From the NCBI RefSeq assembly GCF_003054225.1, contig NZ_QBKQ01000002.1, forward strand, positions 806,001 to 870,000: 64,000 bases of DNA, given 5' to 3'. This document shows, piece by piece, positions 43,710 through 53,545 of the stretch; positions within the stretch are counted from its first letter, which is position 1; the number at the start of each line of letters is the position of its first letter. A program made the translations under genes and the position numbers. Origin of the DNA: Christiangramia gaetbulicola (GTDB taxonomy: Bacteria > Bacteroidota > Bacteroidia > Flavobacteriales > Flavobacteriaceae). The notes under the pieces were generated by a model, which searched no databases, was not told the DNA's origin, and saw only the letters and a list, made by a program, of their open reading frames with translations.

Positions 43710-44123
43710 ATGAAAAACGCATTTGAAAAATATTTTCTTTCGTTAGTATTTATCCTGATAAGTGGATTCGCACTTCTTCACGCGAATTCCTTTTTCGATG
43801 CTAACTATAATTTCAATGAGGTCGAAGAGATACACCTCAGCGAAGAATCAAATGCTGAATTCCAGGTACACCCTGCTCCTCTTCAAAATTCAGATTACGA
43901 AAAAGTTTTTATTGAGCTTACTGAAAGTGAAGAGCTGGAAATGCTTTCCAAAGCAGCCAAAAAGAATCTTTTATTATTCGCAAGCAGCGTATTCGCTGTC
44001 TTTTTCTATGTTTTCCTCTGGGAAACGAACCTTGGCAAATCTTTATTTTCCAGGTTTTCCACTGCACCTATTAGAACTGGCCTGAGCAAAAGGCACATTC
44101 AGTTCGAGGTTTTCCGAATTTAG
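43710..44123 (+). CDS. Small two-helix membrane protein of unknown function
   Basis: 137 residues from the ATG at 43710; the frame opens earlier only at a TTG that overlaps the promoter. Helices are near residues 10-28 (LSLVFILISGFALLHA) and 85-104 (LLLFASSVFAVFFYVFLWE), with an acidic periplasmic stretch between. No family recognised. It precedes the efflux operon but is separated from it by dyads. Confidence 0.55.
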   Translation: MKNAFEKYFLSLVFILISGFALLHANSFFDANYNFNEVEEIHLSEESNAEFQVHPAPLQNSDYEKVFIELTESEELEMLSKAAKKNLLLFASSVFAVFFYVFLWETNLGKSLFSRFSTAPIRTGLSKRHIQFEVFRI

Positions 44124-44139
44124 AATTTACGACTTCCAG

Positions 44140-44186
44140 CATACCCGGGGTATGTGATAACATTGTTCTCAAAGGCATTTGAGAAC
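44140..44186. promoter_or_regulatory. Two dyads upstream of the RND efflux operon
   Basis: CATACCC-G-GGGTATG (44140-44154) and GTTCTCAAA / TTTGAGAAC with a 4-base centre (44165-44173, 44178-44186). Both are perfect and lie 70-120 bp before the adaptor gene. Such dyads are typical operators, or the first may help terminate the upstream gene. No TetR- or MarR-type gene is adjacent. Confidence 0.5.
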
Positions 44187-44257
44187 GATATGGCGCGTCA
44201 TGTCTTCATTTGACCGCCCAAGCACTTTTCAATTTCAATTATAAAATTCATTTAATT

Positions 44258-45340
44258 ATGAAGAAAGTCCCAATTTTTATTGGTCTAATTGCCGTATTGT
44301 TCAATATCGGCTGCAATTCTCACGCAGAAGAGAAACATGAAGAGAGAACCTACGAGGTTACCAATCCTGTTTACAAGGATACTTCGATCACCAAAGAATA
44401 CCTCGCCCAGATCCATTCCATCAGGCATATCGAACTAAGGGCCATGGAAAAAGGTTACCTGAAAAGCATCCTGGTAGATGAAGGTGATTTTGTTAAAAAA
44501 GGACAGTTGATGTTTCAGATCATGCCCAATATCTACCAGGCAGAACTTCAGAAATCTAAAGCTGAAGCAGAAGCCGCTTCCATAGAATATGAAAACACCA
44601 AGCTGCTGGCAGATAGTGATGTGGTTTCACCTAACGAATTAGCCCTGGCCAAGGCTAACTACGACAAGGCAAAAGCCGAAGTTGCCCTGGCCGAAACCCA
44701 CCTTGGTTTCACCAACATAAGGGCTCCCTTCGATGGTATCATGGACCACCTGCATGTTCGGGAAGGCAGTATGCTTGAGGAAGGTGAATTACTTACCACG
44801 CTTTCAGACAACGAGAAGATGTGGGTGTACTTCAATGTAAAGGAGGCTGAATACCTCGATTATATTATGAGTACAGATCGCGATAAGAAAAAGGAAGTTG
44901 AACTCTTATTAGCCAACAACCGGAAGTTCAATCAGCCCGGGATCGTAGAAACCATCGAGGGTGAATTCGATAACGAGACGGGTAATATCGCCTTTCGTGC
45001 TACTTTCCCAAATCCCGATGGAATTTTAAGGAACGGAGAAACCGGGAATATCCTGATGAACATTCCCCTGCAACACGCCCTTCTTATCCCCCAGAAAGCC
45101 ACTTTCGAGGTACTGGACAAAAAATATGTTTTCGTTGTAGGCGAGGATAATATCGTAAGGCAAAAGGAGATCAAGATAGGATCTGAAATCCAGCACCTGT
45201 TCGTAGTAGAAGATGGACTAAAACCAGATGACAAGATCCTGCTGGAAGGTATCCGCCTGGTAAAGGATGGTGAAGAGATCAGTTACGACCTTAAGGAGCC
45301 TGAAACCGTTCTGGCCCACCTGGATATTTACGCCGAGTAA
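44258..45340 (+). CDS. RND efflux periplasmic adaptor (AcrA-like lipoprotein)
   Basis: 360 residues from the ATG at 44258, chosen because a lipoprotein signal begins there (lipobox FNIGCNSH). The parts follow the AcrA plan: lipoyl half-motif EKGYLKSILVDEGDFVKKGQ, helical hairpin, second half FTNIRAPFDGIMDHLHVREG, and the membrane-proximal domain. It links the inner-membrane pump to the outer-membrane channel encoded downstream. Confidence 0.92.
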   Translation: MKKVPIFIGLIAVLFNIGCNSHAEEKHEERTYEVTNPVYKDTSITKEYLAQIHSIRHIELRAMEKGYLKSILVDEGDFVKKGQLMFQIMPNIYQAELQKSKAEAEAASIEYENTKLLADSDVVSPNELALAKANYDKAKAEVALAETHLGFTNIRAPFDGIMDHLHVREGSMLEEGELLTTLSDNEKMWVYFNVKEAEYLDYIMSTDRDKKKEVELLLANNRKFNQPGIVETIEGEFDNETGNIAFRATFPNPDGILRNGETGNILMNIPLQHALLIPQKATFEVLDKKYVFVVGEDNIVRQKEIKIGSEIQHLFVVEDGLKPDDKILLEGIRLVKDGEEISYDLKEPETVLAHLDIYAE

Positions 45341-45359
45341 AACCCTAAATCTTTAGAAA

Positions 45360-48300
45360 ATGTTTAAAAAGTTTATAAAAAGACCGGTACTCGCCATCGT
45401 GATCTCGGTGATGATCGTATTTATTGGTACGCTGGCCATCAAGCAACTGCCTATTTCGCAGTTTCCGCAGATCGCCCCTACTACCGTAAATATCTTTATC
45501 GCTTACCCGGGGTCAAGTGCAGATGTACTTGTAAAATCAACCCTCATCCCGCTGGAAACGGCGATAAACGGGGTGCAGGATATGCGATATATAGCTTCCG
45601 ACGCCACCAGTGCGGGGGAAGGAACGCTAAGAGTGATCTTTGAACCGGGAGTGGATCCCAATGATGCGGTGGTCCGGGTCAAGACCCGGGTAGACCAGGT
45701 CATGCCTTTGCTGCCCGAGCTGGTGCAGCGGGAAGGTGTGATCATCACTCCTGTACAGCCAAGTATGCTTATGTACGTGAACCTGTACAGTAAGAATAAG
45801 GATACCGATGAGAAGTTCCTCTATAATTATGCCTATACCCGGATAGTTCCTGAAATCCAGCGGATCAAAGGGATCGCCAATGCGCAGATCCTGGGAAGTA
45901 GAAAGTATGCTATGCGTGTCTGGCTGAAACCAGACAGAATGCGGGCTTACAATATTTCTGCGGAAGAGATCCTGGAAGCCATGGAAGACCAGAGTATCCT
46001 GGCCCGGCCGGGTAGGATCGGGAGAAGTTCAGGTAAGAGCGCCCAGGCGCTGGAATATGTCCTTACCTATCGTGATCGCTACAGTGAACCCGAAGAATAT
46101 GAGGATATCATCATTACTTCTAATGAAGAAGGACAAACCGTAAGTCTCGGGGATGTCGCCAATGTGGAACTGGGAAGTGAATTCTTTGATATTTACTCCA
46201 ACCTGGACGGGAAACCTTCGGCATCTATAGTTCTCAAGCAAACCTTTGGGAGTAATGGTAGCGATGTGATCAAAGACGTTAAGGAGAAACTGAAGGAACT
46301 TAAACAGGACCTGCCTCCAGGCGTAGATTACGAGATAAGTTATGACGTTTCCAACTTCCTGGACGCTTCGATAGAACAGGTGCTGCACACTCTTAGGGAT
46401 GCATTTATCCTGGTTGCCATCGTGGTATTCTTATTCCTTGGTGACTGGAGATCTACGTTGATCCCTATTATCGCGGTTCCGGTATCGCTTATCGGGGCAT
46501 TTTTCGTGATGCAATTGTTTGGCTTATCCATTAACCTCATCACCCTGTTCGCGCTGGTTCTGGCCATCGGGATCGTGGTAGATGACGCTATTGTGGTGGT
46601 GGAAGCCGTCCACCTCAAAATGGAAGAAAAGAATCTTACGCCCTATAAAGCAGCCGTTGAGGCGCTTGGTGAAATTGGAGGAGCTATCCTGGCCATTACC
46701 ATGGTCATGGTATCGGTATTTATCCCAATTTCATTTATGTCTGGACCGGTAGGAGTATTTTACCGGCAGTTCTCTATCACCATGGCCGGAGCTATTGTTA
46801 TTTCGGCAGTGGTAGCACTTACCCTTACCCCTGTTCTTTGCGCCATGTTGCTGAAGAATAACCACGGAAAACCAAGAAAGAAATCACCTATAAACAGGTT
46901 TATTGACTGGTTTAACCGGGGCTTTGAAAGGCTTACCGGAAGATATATAGGCTTCCTGAAGTATATCGTCAACCGAAGGATACTTACTTTCGGAATTTTG
47001 CTGGCCTTTTGCGCCGGGATATTCGTAACCAATAAGGTATTGCCTTCAGGTTTTATCCCGAATGAAGACCAGGGAATGATCTACGCGATCGTGCAAACCC
47101 CTCCCGGGGCGACTTTGGAGCGTACGAATGAAGTAGCCCAAAAGCTGATGAAGATCAGTGAGGAGATCGAAGGCGTGGAATCTGTTTCTTCCCTTGCCGG
47201 GTACGAGATCATGACCGAAGGTCGCGGTTCCAACGCCGGTACCTGTTTGATCAACCTTAAACCCTGGAGCGAGAGACAGCATTCGGTTCACGAGATCATG
47301 GAAGAACTCGAGGAAGAATCGAAAGACCTGGGGGCGGTGATCGAATTCTTCGAACCACCGGCGGTACCAGGTTTTGGTTCTTCGGGAGGTTTTTCCCTGA
47401 GATTGCTCGACAAGACCAACTCCACCGATTACCAGGAATTCGAAAGGATCAATAATGACTTCCTCGAAGCGCTTGGTGAAAGAAAAGAGCTAAGCGGATT
47501 ATTCACCTTTTTCGCCGCAAATTATCCGCAATATGAACTCCAGATCAATAATAAAGCGGCCATGCAAAAAGGCGTTTCCATTGGTAAGGCCATGGAAAAC
47601 CTGAACATTCTTATTGGTAGTACTTATGAACAGGGCTTCATTAAATATGGTAGGTTCTTCAAGGTTTACACCCAGGCCGCACCTGAATACCGCGCCATGC
47701 CTAAAGACCTGGAACAACTTTATGTGAAAAATGAAGAAGGAGAAATGGTGCCCTACTCTGCTTTTATGAAACTGGAGAAAAAACTTGGGCCTAACGAGAT
47801 CACCAGGTATAACCTTTATAATTCCGCAGCCATACGTGGTTTACCGGCTAAAGGTTACACTAGTGCCGATGCCATCCAGGCCATTCGTGAAGTGGCTAAG
47901 GAAAAACTTCCGCGTGGTTATGATATCGCCTGGGAAGGACTTTCTTATGACGAAGCAAATCGTGGGAATGATGCCCTTTATATTTTCATCATCGTACTCA
48001 TTTTCGTGTACTTCGTGCTGGCTGCGCAATACGAAAGTTTCTTGTTGCCGCTGGCCGTATTACTTTCTCTGCCCATAGGGATCTTCGGTTCCTTCTTATT
48101 GCTGAAGTTAATGGGGCTTTCTAATGACGTATATGCCCAGATCGGGATGATCATGCTAATTGGTCTCCTTGGTAAGAACGCCGTGTTGATCGTGGAATTC
48201 GCCGTGTTGAAGCGTCATGAAGGAGCCACGGTTCTCGAGGCAGCTATCGAAGGTGCGCGGATGCGTTTCCGTCCTATCCTCATGACCTCCTTCGCCTTTA

Positions 48301-48605
48301 TCGCGGGACTTATTCCGCTGGTGATCGCTACCGGTGCCGGCGCTATAGGGAACCGAACCATTGGAGGTTCGGCCATGGGTGGAATGTTGCTGGGTACCAT
48401 GTTCGGGGTGCTAATTATCCCCGGCCTTTATTACATCTTCGGAAAAATGGCCGATGGTAAGAGCCTTATCAGGGATGAACATGATGAGCCGATGAGCGAG
48501 GAATTCTTCAGAAATAATAATGGAGAAGGCCAGATTAGAAGCCGATTAAGGAAGATGAACAAGAAACTGAAAAAACTAATGAAAAAAGAGGAAGAACATG
48601 TTTAG
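45360..48605 (+). CDS. RND multidrug efflux permease (AcrB-like, HAE1)
   Basis: 1081 residues with twelve membrane helices and two large periplasmic loops. The N terminus FIKRPVLAIVISVMIVFIG and motif GIVVDDAIVVVEAV (proton-relay Asp pair in helix 4) are typical of the HAE1 family. GSTYEQGFIKYGRFFKVYTQ and the second half's IGLLGKNAVLIVEFA add support. It exports hydrophobic or amphiphilic compounds by proton exchange. Confidence 0.96.
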   Translation: MFKKFIKRPVLAIVISVMIVFIGTLAIKQLPISQFPQIAPTTVNIFIAYPGSSADVLVKSTLIPLETAINGVQDMRYIASDATSAGEGTLRVIFEPGVDPNDAVVRVKTRVDQVMPLLPELVQREGVIITPVQPSMLMYVNLYSKNKDTDEKFLYNYAYTRIVPEIQRIKGIANAQILGSRKYAMRVWLKPDRMRAYNISAEEILEAMEDQSILARPGRIGRSSGKSAQALEYVLTYRDRYSEPEEYEDIIITSNEEGQTVSLGDVANVELGSEFFDIYSNLDGKPSASIVLKQTFGSNGSDVIKDVKEKLKELKQDLPPGVDYEISYDVSNFLDASIEQVLHTLRDAFILVAIVVFLFLGDWRSTLIPIIAVPVSLIGAFFVMQLFGLSINLITLFALVLAIGIVVDDAIVVVEAVHLKMEEKNLTPYKAAVEALGEIGGAILAITMVMVSVFIPISFMSGPVGVFYRQFSITMAGAIVISAVVALTLTPVLCAMLLKNNHGKPRKKSPINRFIDWFNRGFERLTGRYIGFLKYIVNRRILTFGILLAFCAGIFVTNKVLPSGFIPNEDQGMIYAIVQTPPGATLERTNEVAQKLMKISEEIEGVESVSSLAGYEIMTEGRGSNAGTCLINLKPWSERQHSVHEIMEELEEESKDLGAVIEFFEPPAVPGFGSSGGFSLRLLDKTNSTDYQEFERINNDFLEALGERKELSGLFTFFAANYPQYELQINNKAAMQKGVSIGKAMENLNILIGSTYEQGFIKYGRFFKVYTQAAPEYRAMPKDLEQLYVKNEEGEMVPYSAFMKLEKKLGPNEITRYNLYNSAAIRGLPAKGYTSADAIQAIREVAKEKLPRGYDIAWEGLSYDEANRGNDALYIFIIVLIFVYFVLAAQYESFLLPLAVLLSLPIGIFGSFLLLKLMGLSNDVYAQIGMIMLIGLLGKNAVLIVEFAVLKRHEGATVLEAAIEGARMRFRPILMTSFAFIAGLIPLVIATGAGAIGNRTIGGSAMGGMLLGTMFGVLIIPGLYYIFGKMADGKSLIRDEHDEPMSEEFFRNNNGEGQIRSRLRKMNKKLKKLMKKEEEHV

Positions 48606-50046
48606 GCTTTATAAACTCAGAAACACCAAAGTATTCCTCCTTGGAGCACTGGCCGTAATTTCAATTTACGGCTGTGTGCCCACCAGGGATGTAAGGGAAG
48701 AAAAGACCGATCTACCTGATAAATTTGGGGAAATTCAGACCAAGGATACTTTGAACACCGCGAACCTCAACTGGAGAGAATTCTTCCTGGACCCTCAACT
48801 GATAGCTTTGATAGATACTGCCCTGGTAAATAACCAGGAGCTTAACATCATGCTGCAGCAGGTATCCATGGCCAAAAACGAAATCAGGGCCAGGAAAGGA
48901 GAATATCTGCCATCAGTAAAAATTGGCGCAGCTGCCGAAGTTGAGAAAGTGGGTCGTTATACCAGCCAGGGTGCCAGCGATGCCAATACAGATGTTAGAC
49001 CCGGAGAGGAATTTCCGGAGCCTCTGCCGGGATATTCGGTGGGCGCCTTTGCCTCCTGGGAGATTGATGTATGGAAGAAACTTCGTAATTCGAAAAAGGC
49101 AGCGGTGATGGAATACCTGTCTACGGTGGAAGGAAAGAACTTCATGATCACCAATCTCATTTCTGAAATCGCTGAATCCTATTACGAGCTTCAGGCCCTG
49201 GATAATGAACTGGCGATCATTGAGCAGAACCTGGAGATCCAGGCTAATGCTCTTAAAACAGTGAAACTTCAGAAGCAGGCGGCTAAAGCTACCGAACTTG
49301 GAGTAAGAAGATTCCAGGCTGAAGTTTTGAAAAATCAGAGCGAATTGTACGAGGTGAAACAGGAGATCACCGAAACCGAGAATAAACTGAATTTCCTGAT
49401 AGGAAGAACGGCTGAGCCCATTCAAAGGAATTCCGATGATTTCCTCGAAAAGAAAATGGATAGCATTTCCACGGGGATTCCATCTCAGCTGTTACAGAAT
49501 CGTCCGGATATACGGCAGGCAGAATTTGAGCTGGCCGCAGCCAAACTTGACACCAGGGTAGCGCGAGCCAATTTCTATCCTTCTTTCGCCATCAACGCGG
49601 GAGTGGGACTGGAAGCTTTCAGCACAAAATTCCTGACCTCTACCCCGGAATCTCTACTATACTATCTTGCCGGGGACATGGTCGCTCCGCTTATTAACCG
49701 GAATGCGATCAAGGCTGAATACGCCACGGCAAACGACCGGCAGCTACAGGCAATTTTCGAATATGAAAAGACCATTCTGAATGCTTTTATCGAGGTTAAG
49801 AATGGAGTTTCCAGGATAGAAAACCTGAGGAAAAGCTATGAATTGAAAGAACAGCAGGTAGAAGCACTCACCGAATCTATTGAGCTGACCAATAAATTAT
49901 TCAGGTCGGCGAGGGCAGATTATCTCGAGGTGCTGCTTACCCAAAGAGAATCTCTGGAATCCAGGATGGAACTGGTGGATACCAGAAAGGACCAACTTTT
50001 AGCCCGGGTTACTTTATACAAGAACCTAGGAGGGGGTTGGAAGTAG
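48598..50046 (+). CDS. Outer-membrane efflux channel lipoprotein (TolC/NodT family)
   Basis: 482 residues. Lipobox YGCVP, two coiled OEP repeats (NNQELNIMLQQVSMAKNEIR, and NRPDIRQAEFELAAAKLDTR), and the end YKNLGGGWK typical of NodT-type channels. It overlaps the permease gene by 8 bp and completes the tripartite pump. Confidence 0.94.
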   Translation: MFRLYKLRNTKVFLLGALAVISIYGCVPTRDVREEKTDLPDKFGEIQTKDTLNTANLNWREFFLDPQLIALIDTALVNNQELNIMLQQVSMAKNEIRARKGEYLPSVKIGAAAEVEKVGRYTSQGASDANTDVRPGEEFPEPLPGYSVGAFASWEIDVWKKLRNSKKAAVMEYLSTVEGKNFMITNLISEIAESYYELQALDNELAIIEQNLEIQANALKTVKLQKQAAKATELGVRRFQAEVLKNQSELYEVKQEITETENKLNFLIGRTAEPIQRNSDDFLEKKMDSISTGIPSQLLQNRPDIRQAEFELAAAKLDTRVARANFYPSFAINAGVGLEAFSTKFLTSTPESLLYYLAGDMVAPLINRNAIKAEYATANDRQLQAIFEYEKTILNAFIEVKNGVSRIENLRKSYELKEQQVEALTESIELTNKLFRSARADYLEVLLTQRESLESRMELVDTRKDQLLARVTLYKNLGGGWK

Positions 50047-50070
50047 TTAAATTCGATTAGCTGAATTTGA

Positions 50071-50101
50071 AAGGCCATTTTTAATTAAATGGCCTTTTTT
50101 T
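50071..50101 (+). terminator. Terminator of the efflux operon
   Basis: AAGGCCATTT (50071-50080) and AAATGGCCTT (50087-50096) form a perfect stem followed by a T-run. The rest of 50047-50403 is AT-rich upstream sequence of the susC-like gene with no other signal I can assign. Confidence 0.85.
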
Positions 50102-50403
50102 ATTCTGAATGATCAAAATGATTTGACAAAAAGAGAATTAAGTGGTTTTAACATTTATAGACTTAAAATTAATTATTAACATCTACTTAACATAAAATGC
50201 AAAATTCAAATATCACTCTTAAAACACTGAAATAAAATAATTTAGAGTCTATTCCCTAGCAATACGGCTATCCTAAATTATATTCCCTGAGCTCTTTGAA
50301 TGTTCTTTATTAACAATGTCTACATTACGAAGTTTCTAATGATTCTTGGATTTTAACTATTTATTAGCAATTTTTGAAAGTGGTTAATTCAAATATCTAT
50401 CAG

Positions 50404-53400
50404 ATGAAACAAAAATTACGATTAATTTTAATCCTACTTATGGCGCTCGTAACCGAAATTGGTTTAGCGCAGGAAAAAACAGTCACCGGAACGGTAACTG
50501 ATTCAGACGGTTTGCCTCTACCCGGGGTAAACGTATTAATTAAAGGGTCCTCCACCGGTACCCAAACCGACTTCGACGGAAATTATGCCATTCAGGCAGA
50601 ACAGGGAGATGTCCTTGTTTATTCTTTCCTGGGATTGCAAAAGGCTGAGTACACAGTTGGTTCGGTAAACATTATTGATGTTACCCTGCAACCCGATAAC
50701 TCGACATTAGATGAAGTTGTGGTAGTTGCTTATGGTACATCCAGCCAGGAAGCTTTTACCGGTTCAGCGAGTGTGATTGGTTCCGCAGAACTGGAAACCA
50801 GGAACGTGACCTCTGCAATTGCAGCCATCGAAGGTAAAGCAACCGGGGTGCAGTTCACCTCTCCTTCAGGACCTGGTGAATCACCGGGAATTGTGATCCG
50901 CGGTGTGGGTACCCTGAATGGTGACACCGATCCTCTTTATATTGTAGATGGTGTACAATTTGAAGGAAATCTAAATGCTATAAACCAGGAGGATATCAAA
51001 TCCTTCACTGTTCTAAAAGATGCGGCTTCTACTTCCCTTTATGGATCGAGAGCTGCGAACGGAGTTGTAATTATCACTACGAAAAGTGGTACAGCAGGAG
51101 AAACCAAGATCAATCTCTCTGCACAGACCGGTATGGTTACAAATGGAGTTCGCTTATATGACCAAATTTCTCCAGGTGAGTATTACGAAGTAATGTGGGA
51201 AGCTCTTAAAAACTCCAGTGCTGGAGGTGGTGATCCTCAATTCGCTACTGATAATATTTACAACCAGTTAGGATACAATCCTTTTAACGTACCTAACGAA
51301 CAGATTGTTGGGGTGGATGGACGATTAAATCCAGATGCCGAATTGATCTATAAAAGCCTGGACTGGTTTGAAGAATTAACTCAAACTGGAATCAGAACAA
51401 ATTACAACATGAATGTTTCCGCAGGTGGAGAGGATCATACCGTATACTTCTCTACTTCTTACCTGGATGAAGAAAGTTATGTGATCACCTCTGGATTCGA
51501 TCGTTTAACTGCTCGACTAAATGGTGAGTTCGATGTTACCGACCGTTTTAAGGTTGGAGGTAATGCATATATCGCTATTTCTGAGGCAAGAGGTCCAAGT
51601 TCAGCAGGAACAGGAAGTATTGTTAACCCATTCGGATTTGCTTTAGGAGTAGGTTCGGTTTATCCGGTTTATGTAAATGACCTGGATGGAAATATCGTTT
51701 TAGACAACTTCGGAAATCCAGTGTATGACAATGGTGAAGGTTACGCGGAATACAATATTGGATCCAGACCTATCAATCAGGGACGTCACGCGATTCAGGA
51801 ACTTGTGCTAAACAACGAAAGAGACAGGGATAACACTTATGGTTTAAGGTTATTTGGAGATTTTGAAATTCTTGATGGATTGAATATTCGATTGAATTAT
51901 GGTCGTGATATCAACGAATTATGGGAAAGAGAATATGAAAACGCTATCATTGGTGATGCCCAGCCAGATGGTCGTTTAAGTGAAGATCGTGCAAGACGTG
52001 AAGTTGAAAACTTCAACCAGATCTTAACCTATAACAAGAGCTTTGGAAATCACAATCTGGATATCACAGCTGGTCATGAAAGCTTCGAAAGAACTATCTC
52101 TAATTTAGAAGGTCTTGCTACTATTCAGGCTGCGAACGGAATCTATGAATTCGCAAACTTCTCTAATATCGTAGATCTTGATGGAGCTACTTTTGATAAG
52201 GCGATCGAAGGTTACTTCCTTAGAACAAATTATAACTTCAAAGACAAGTATTATTTAAGTGCTTCTGTGAGAAGAGATGGTTCTTCTGTTTTTAACATGG
52301 ATAACAGATGGGGTAATTTTTACTCTGTAGGAGCGTCTTGGAGAATTGACCAGGAAGGATTTATGGATAATGTTTCTTTTATCGATAAATTAAAACTTAG
52401 AGGATCCTATGGTGAAGTAGGTAACGATGACCTTTTAGACAGCTACCTGTCTCAGGCGAGGTTTACTATTACTTCTAATGCGGCAAATCCTGCCATCCTG
52501 TTTACAGACATTGGAAACACTAACCTGCAATGGGAAACTATTGAAAACTTTGATGTAGCATTGGAATTCGCTCTTTTCAACAATTTCCTTGAAGGATCTG
52601 TGGAATACTACAAGAAAAACTCTAGCGACCTTCTTTATAATCTTCCGATTGCATTGAGTAATGGTTTGAACCAGGTTCCTGTAAACCTTGGAGACATGTA
52701 CAACTCAGGTTGGGAAATGGCTCTTACGGCAAACCTTCTAAACCGAAATGATTTCAACTGGAACCTTACCTTACAGGCTTCTACCTTTAAGAATGAGATC
52801 ACCTCGTTACCAGATCCATTTATCAACGGTAGCAAAAGATGGGCTGAAGGTCGTTCAAGATTCGACTTCTTCCTTTTAAGAACTGCTGGAGTAGATCCTG
52901 AAACTGGAGATCAGTTATTCTTATTGTATGAAGATGATGAAAACGGTGAAAGCGTACCTGTTCTTGATGAAAACGGAAATATCGCAACTACAAATGACTG
53001 GCAGGAAACTCAGCAGGCTTACACCGGAGATTCCTCAATTCCAGATCTTTTAGGTTCGGTAGCCAATAGTTTCAGCTACAAAGGCTTTAACCTTGACTTC
53101 CTTATCACCTATGGTGTTGGAGGATCTGTTTTAGATAACGCTTACTCAGGATTAATGCATAGTGGTAGCTACGGAAGTTCACTTCACCCAGATATCCTAA
53201 GAGCATGGAGAGAGCCTGGAGATATTACAGATGTACCAAGATTAGAGAATGGAAATCCAAACCTGGTTCGTACACAATCTGACAGATTCTTAACAGACGC
53301 TTCATTCTGGGCCTTGAAAAACGTAAACATCGGCTATAACTTCAGCAGGAATACGACCGATTCCCTTGGACTGGACAATCTACGTGTCTCAGTAACAGGA

Positions 53401-53526
53401 GAAAACTTATATTTAAGTAGTGAAAGAAATGGATTAGATCCACAATATAACCTTGCCGGAACTCCTCCTGGAGACGATTTCTCTCCGCCACGAATTGTTT
53501 CACTTGGTGTTAATCTTTCCTTCTAA
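50404..53526 (+). CDS. SusC-like TonB-dependent outer-membrane transporter
   Basis: 1040 residues from the ATG at 50404; an earlier TTG at 50374 would only lengthen the signal peptide. Signal peptide to about 27, a carboxypeptidase-like beta-sandwich (TVTGTVTDSDGLPLPGVNVL), a plug with the SusC signature ADGVQFEG-type LYIVDGVQFEGNLNAI and SLYGSRAANGVVIITTKSG, then the 22-strand barrel. It imports an oligomer bound by the downstream SusD-like lipoprotein. No glycoside hydrolase, peptidase or anti-sigma gene is adjacent, so the substrate cannot be inferred. Confidence 0.95.
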   Translation: MKQKLRLILILLMALVTEIGLAQEKTVTGTVTDSDGLPLPGVNVLIKGSSTGTQTDFDGNYAIQAEQGDVLVYSFLGLQKAEYTVGSVNIIDVTLQPDNSTLDEVVVVAYGTSSQEAFTGSASVIGSAELETRNVTSAIAAIEGKATGVQFTSPSGPGESPGIVIRGVGTLNGDTDPLYIVDGVQFEGNLNAINQEDIKSFTVLKDAASTSLYGSRAANGVVIITTKSGTAGETKINLSAQTGMVTNGVRLYDQISPGEYYEVMWEALKNSSAGGGDPQFATDNIYNQLGYNPFNVPNEQIVGVDGRLNPDAELIYKSLDWFEELTQTGIRTNYNMNVSAGGEDHTVYFSTSYLDEESYVITSGFDRLTARLNGEFDVTDRFKVGGNAYIAISEARGPSSAGTGSIVNPFGFALGVGSVYPVYVNDLDGNIVLDNFGNPVYDNGEGYAEYNIGSRPINQGRHAIQELVLNNERDRDNTYGLRLFGDFEILDGLNIRLNYGRDINELWEREYENAIIGDAQPDGRLSEDRARREVENFNQILTYNKSFGNHNLDITAGHESFERTISNLEGLATIQAANGIYEFANFSNIVDLDGATFDKAIEGYFLRTNYNFKDKYYLSASVRRDGSSVFNMDNRWGNFYSVGASWRIDQEGFMDNVSFIDKLKLRGSYGEVGNDDLLDSYLSQARFTITSNAANPAILFTDIGNTNLQWETIENFDVALEFALFNNFLEGSVEYYKKNSSDLLYNLPIALSNGLNQVPVNLGDMYNSGWEMALTANLLNRNDFNWNLTLQASTFKNEITSLPDPFINGSKRWAEGRSRFDFFLLRTAGVDPETGDQLFLLYEDDENGESVPVLDENGNIATTNDWQETQQAYTGDSSIPDLLGSVANSFSYKGFNLDFLITYGVGGSVLDNAYSGLMHSGSYGSSLHPDILRAWREPGDITDVPRLENGNPNLVRTQSDRFLTDASFWALKNVNIGYNFSRNTTDSLGLDNLRVSVTGENLYLSSERNGLDPQYNLAGTPPGDDFSPPRIVSLGVNLSF

Positions 53527-53545
53527 TCGATAAAAAAATACAACT

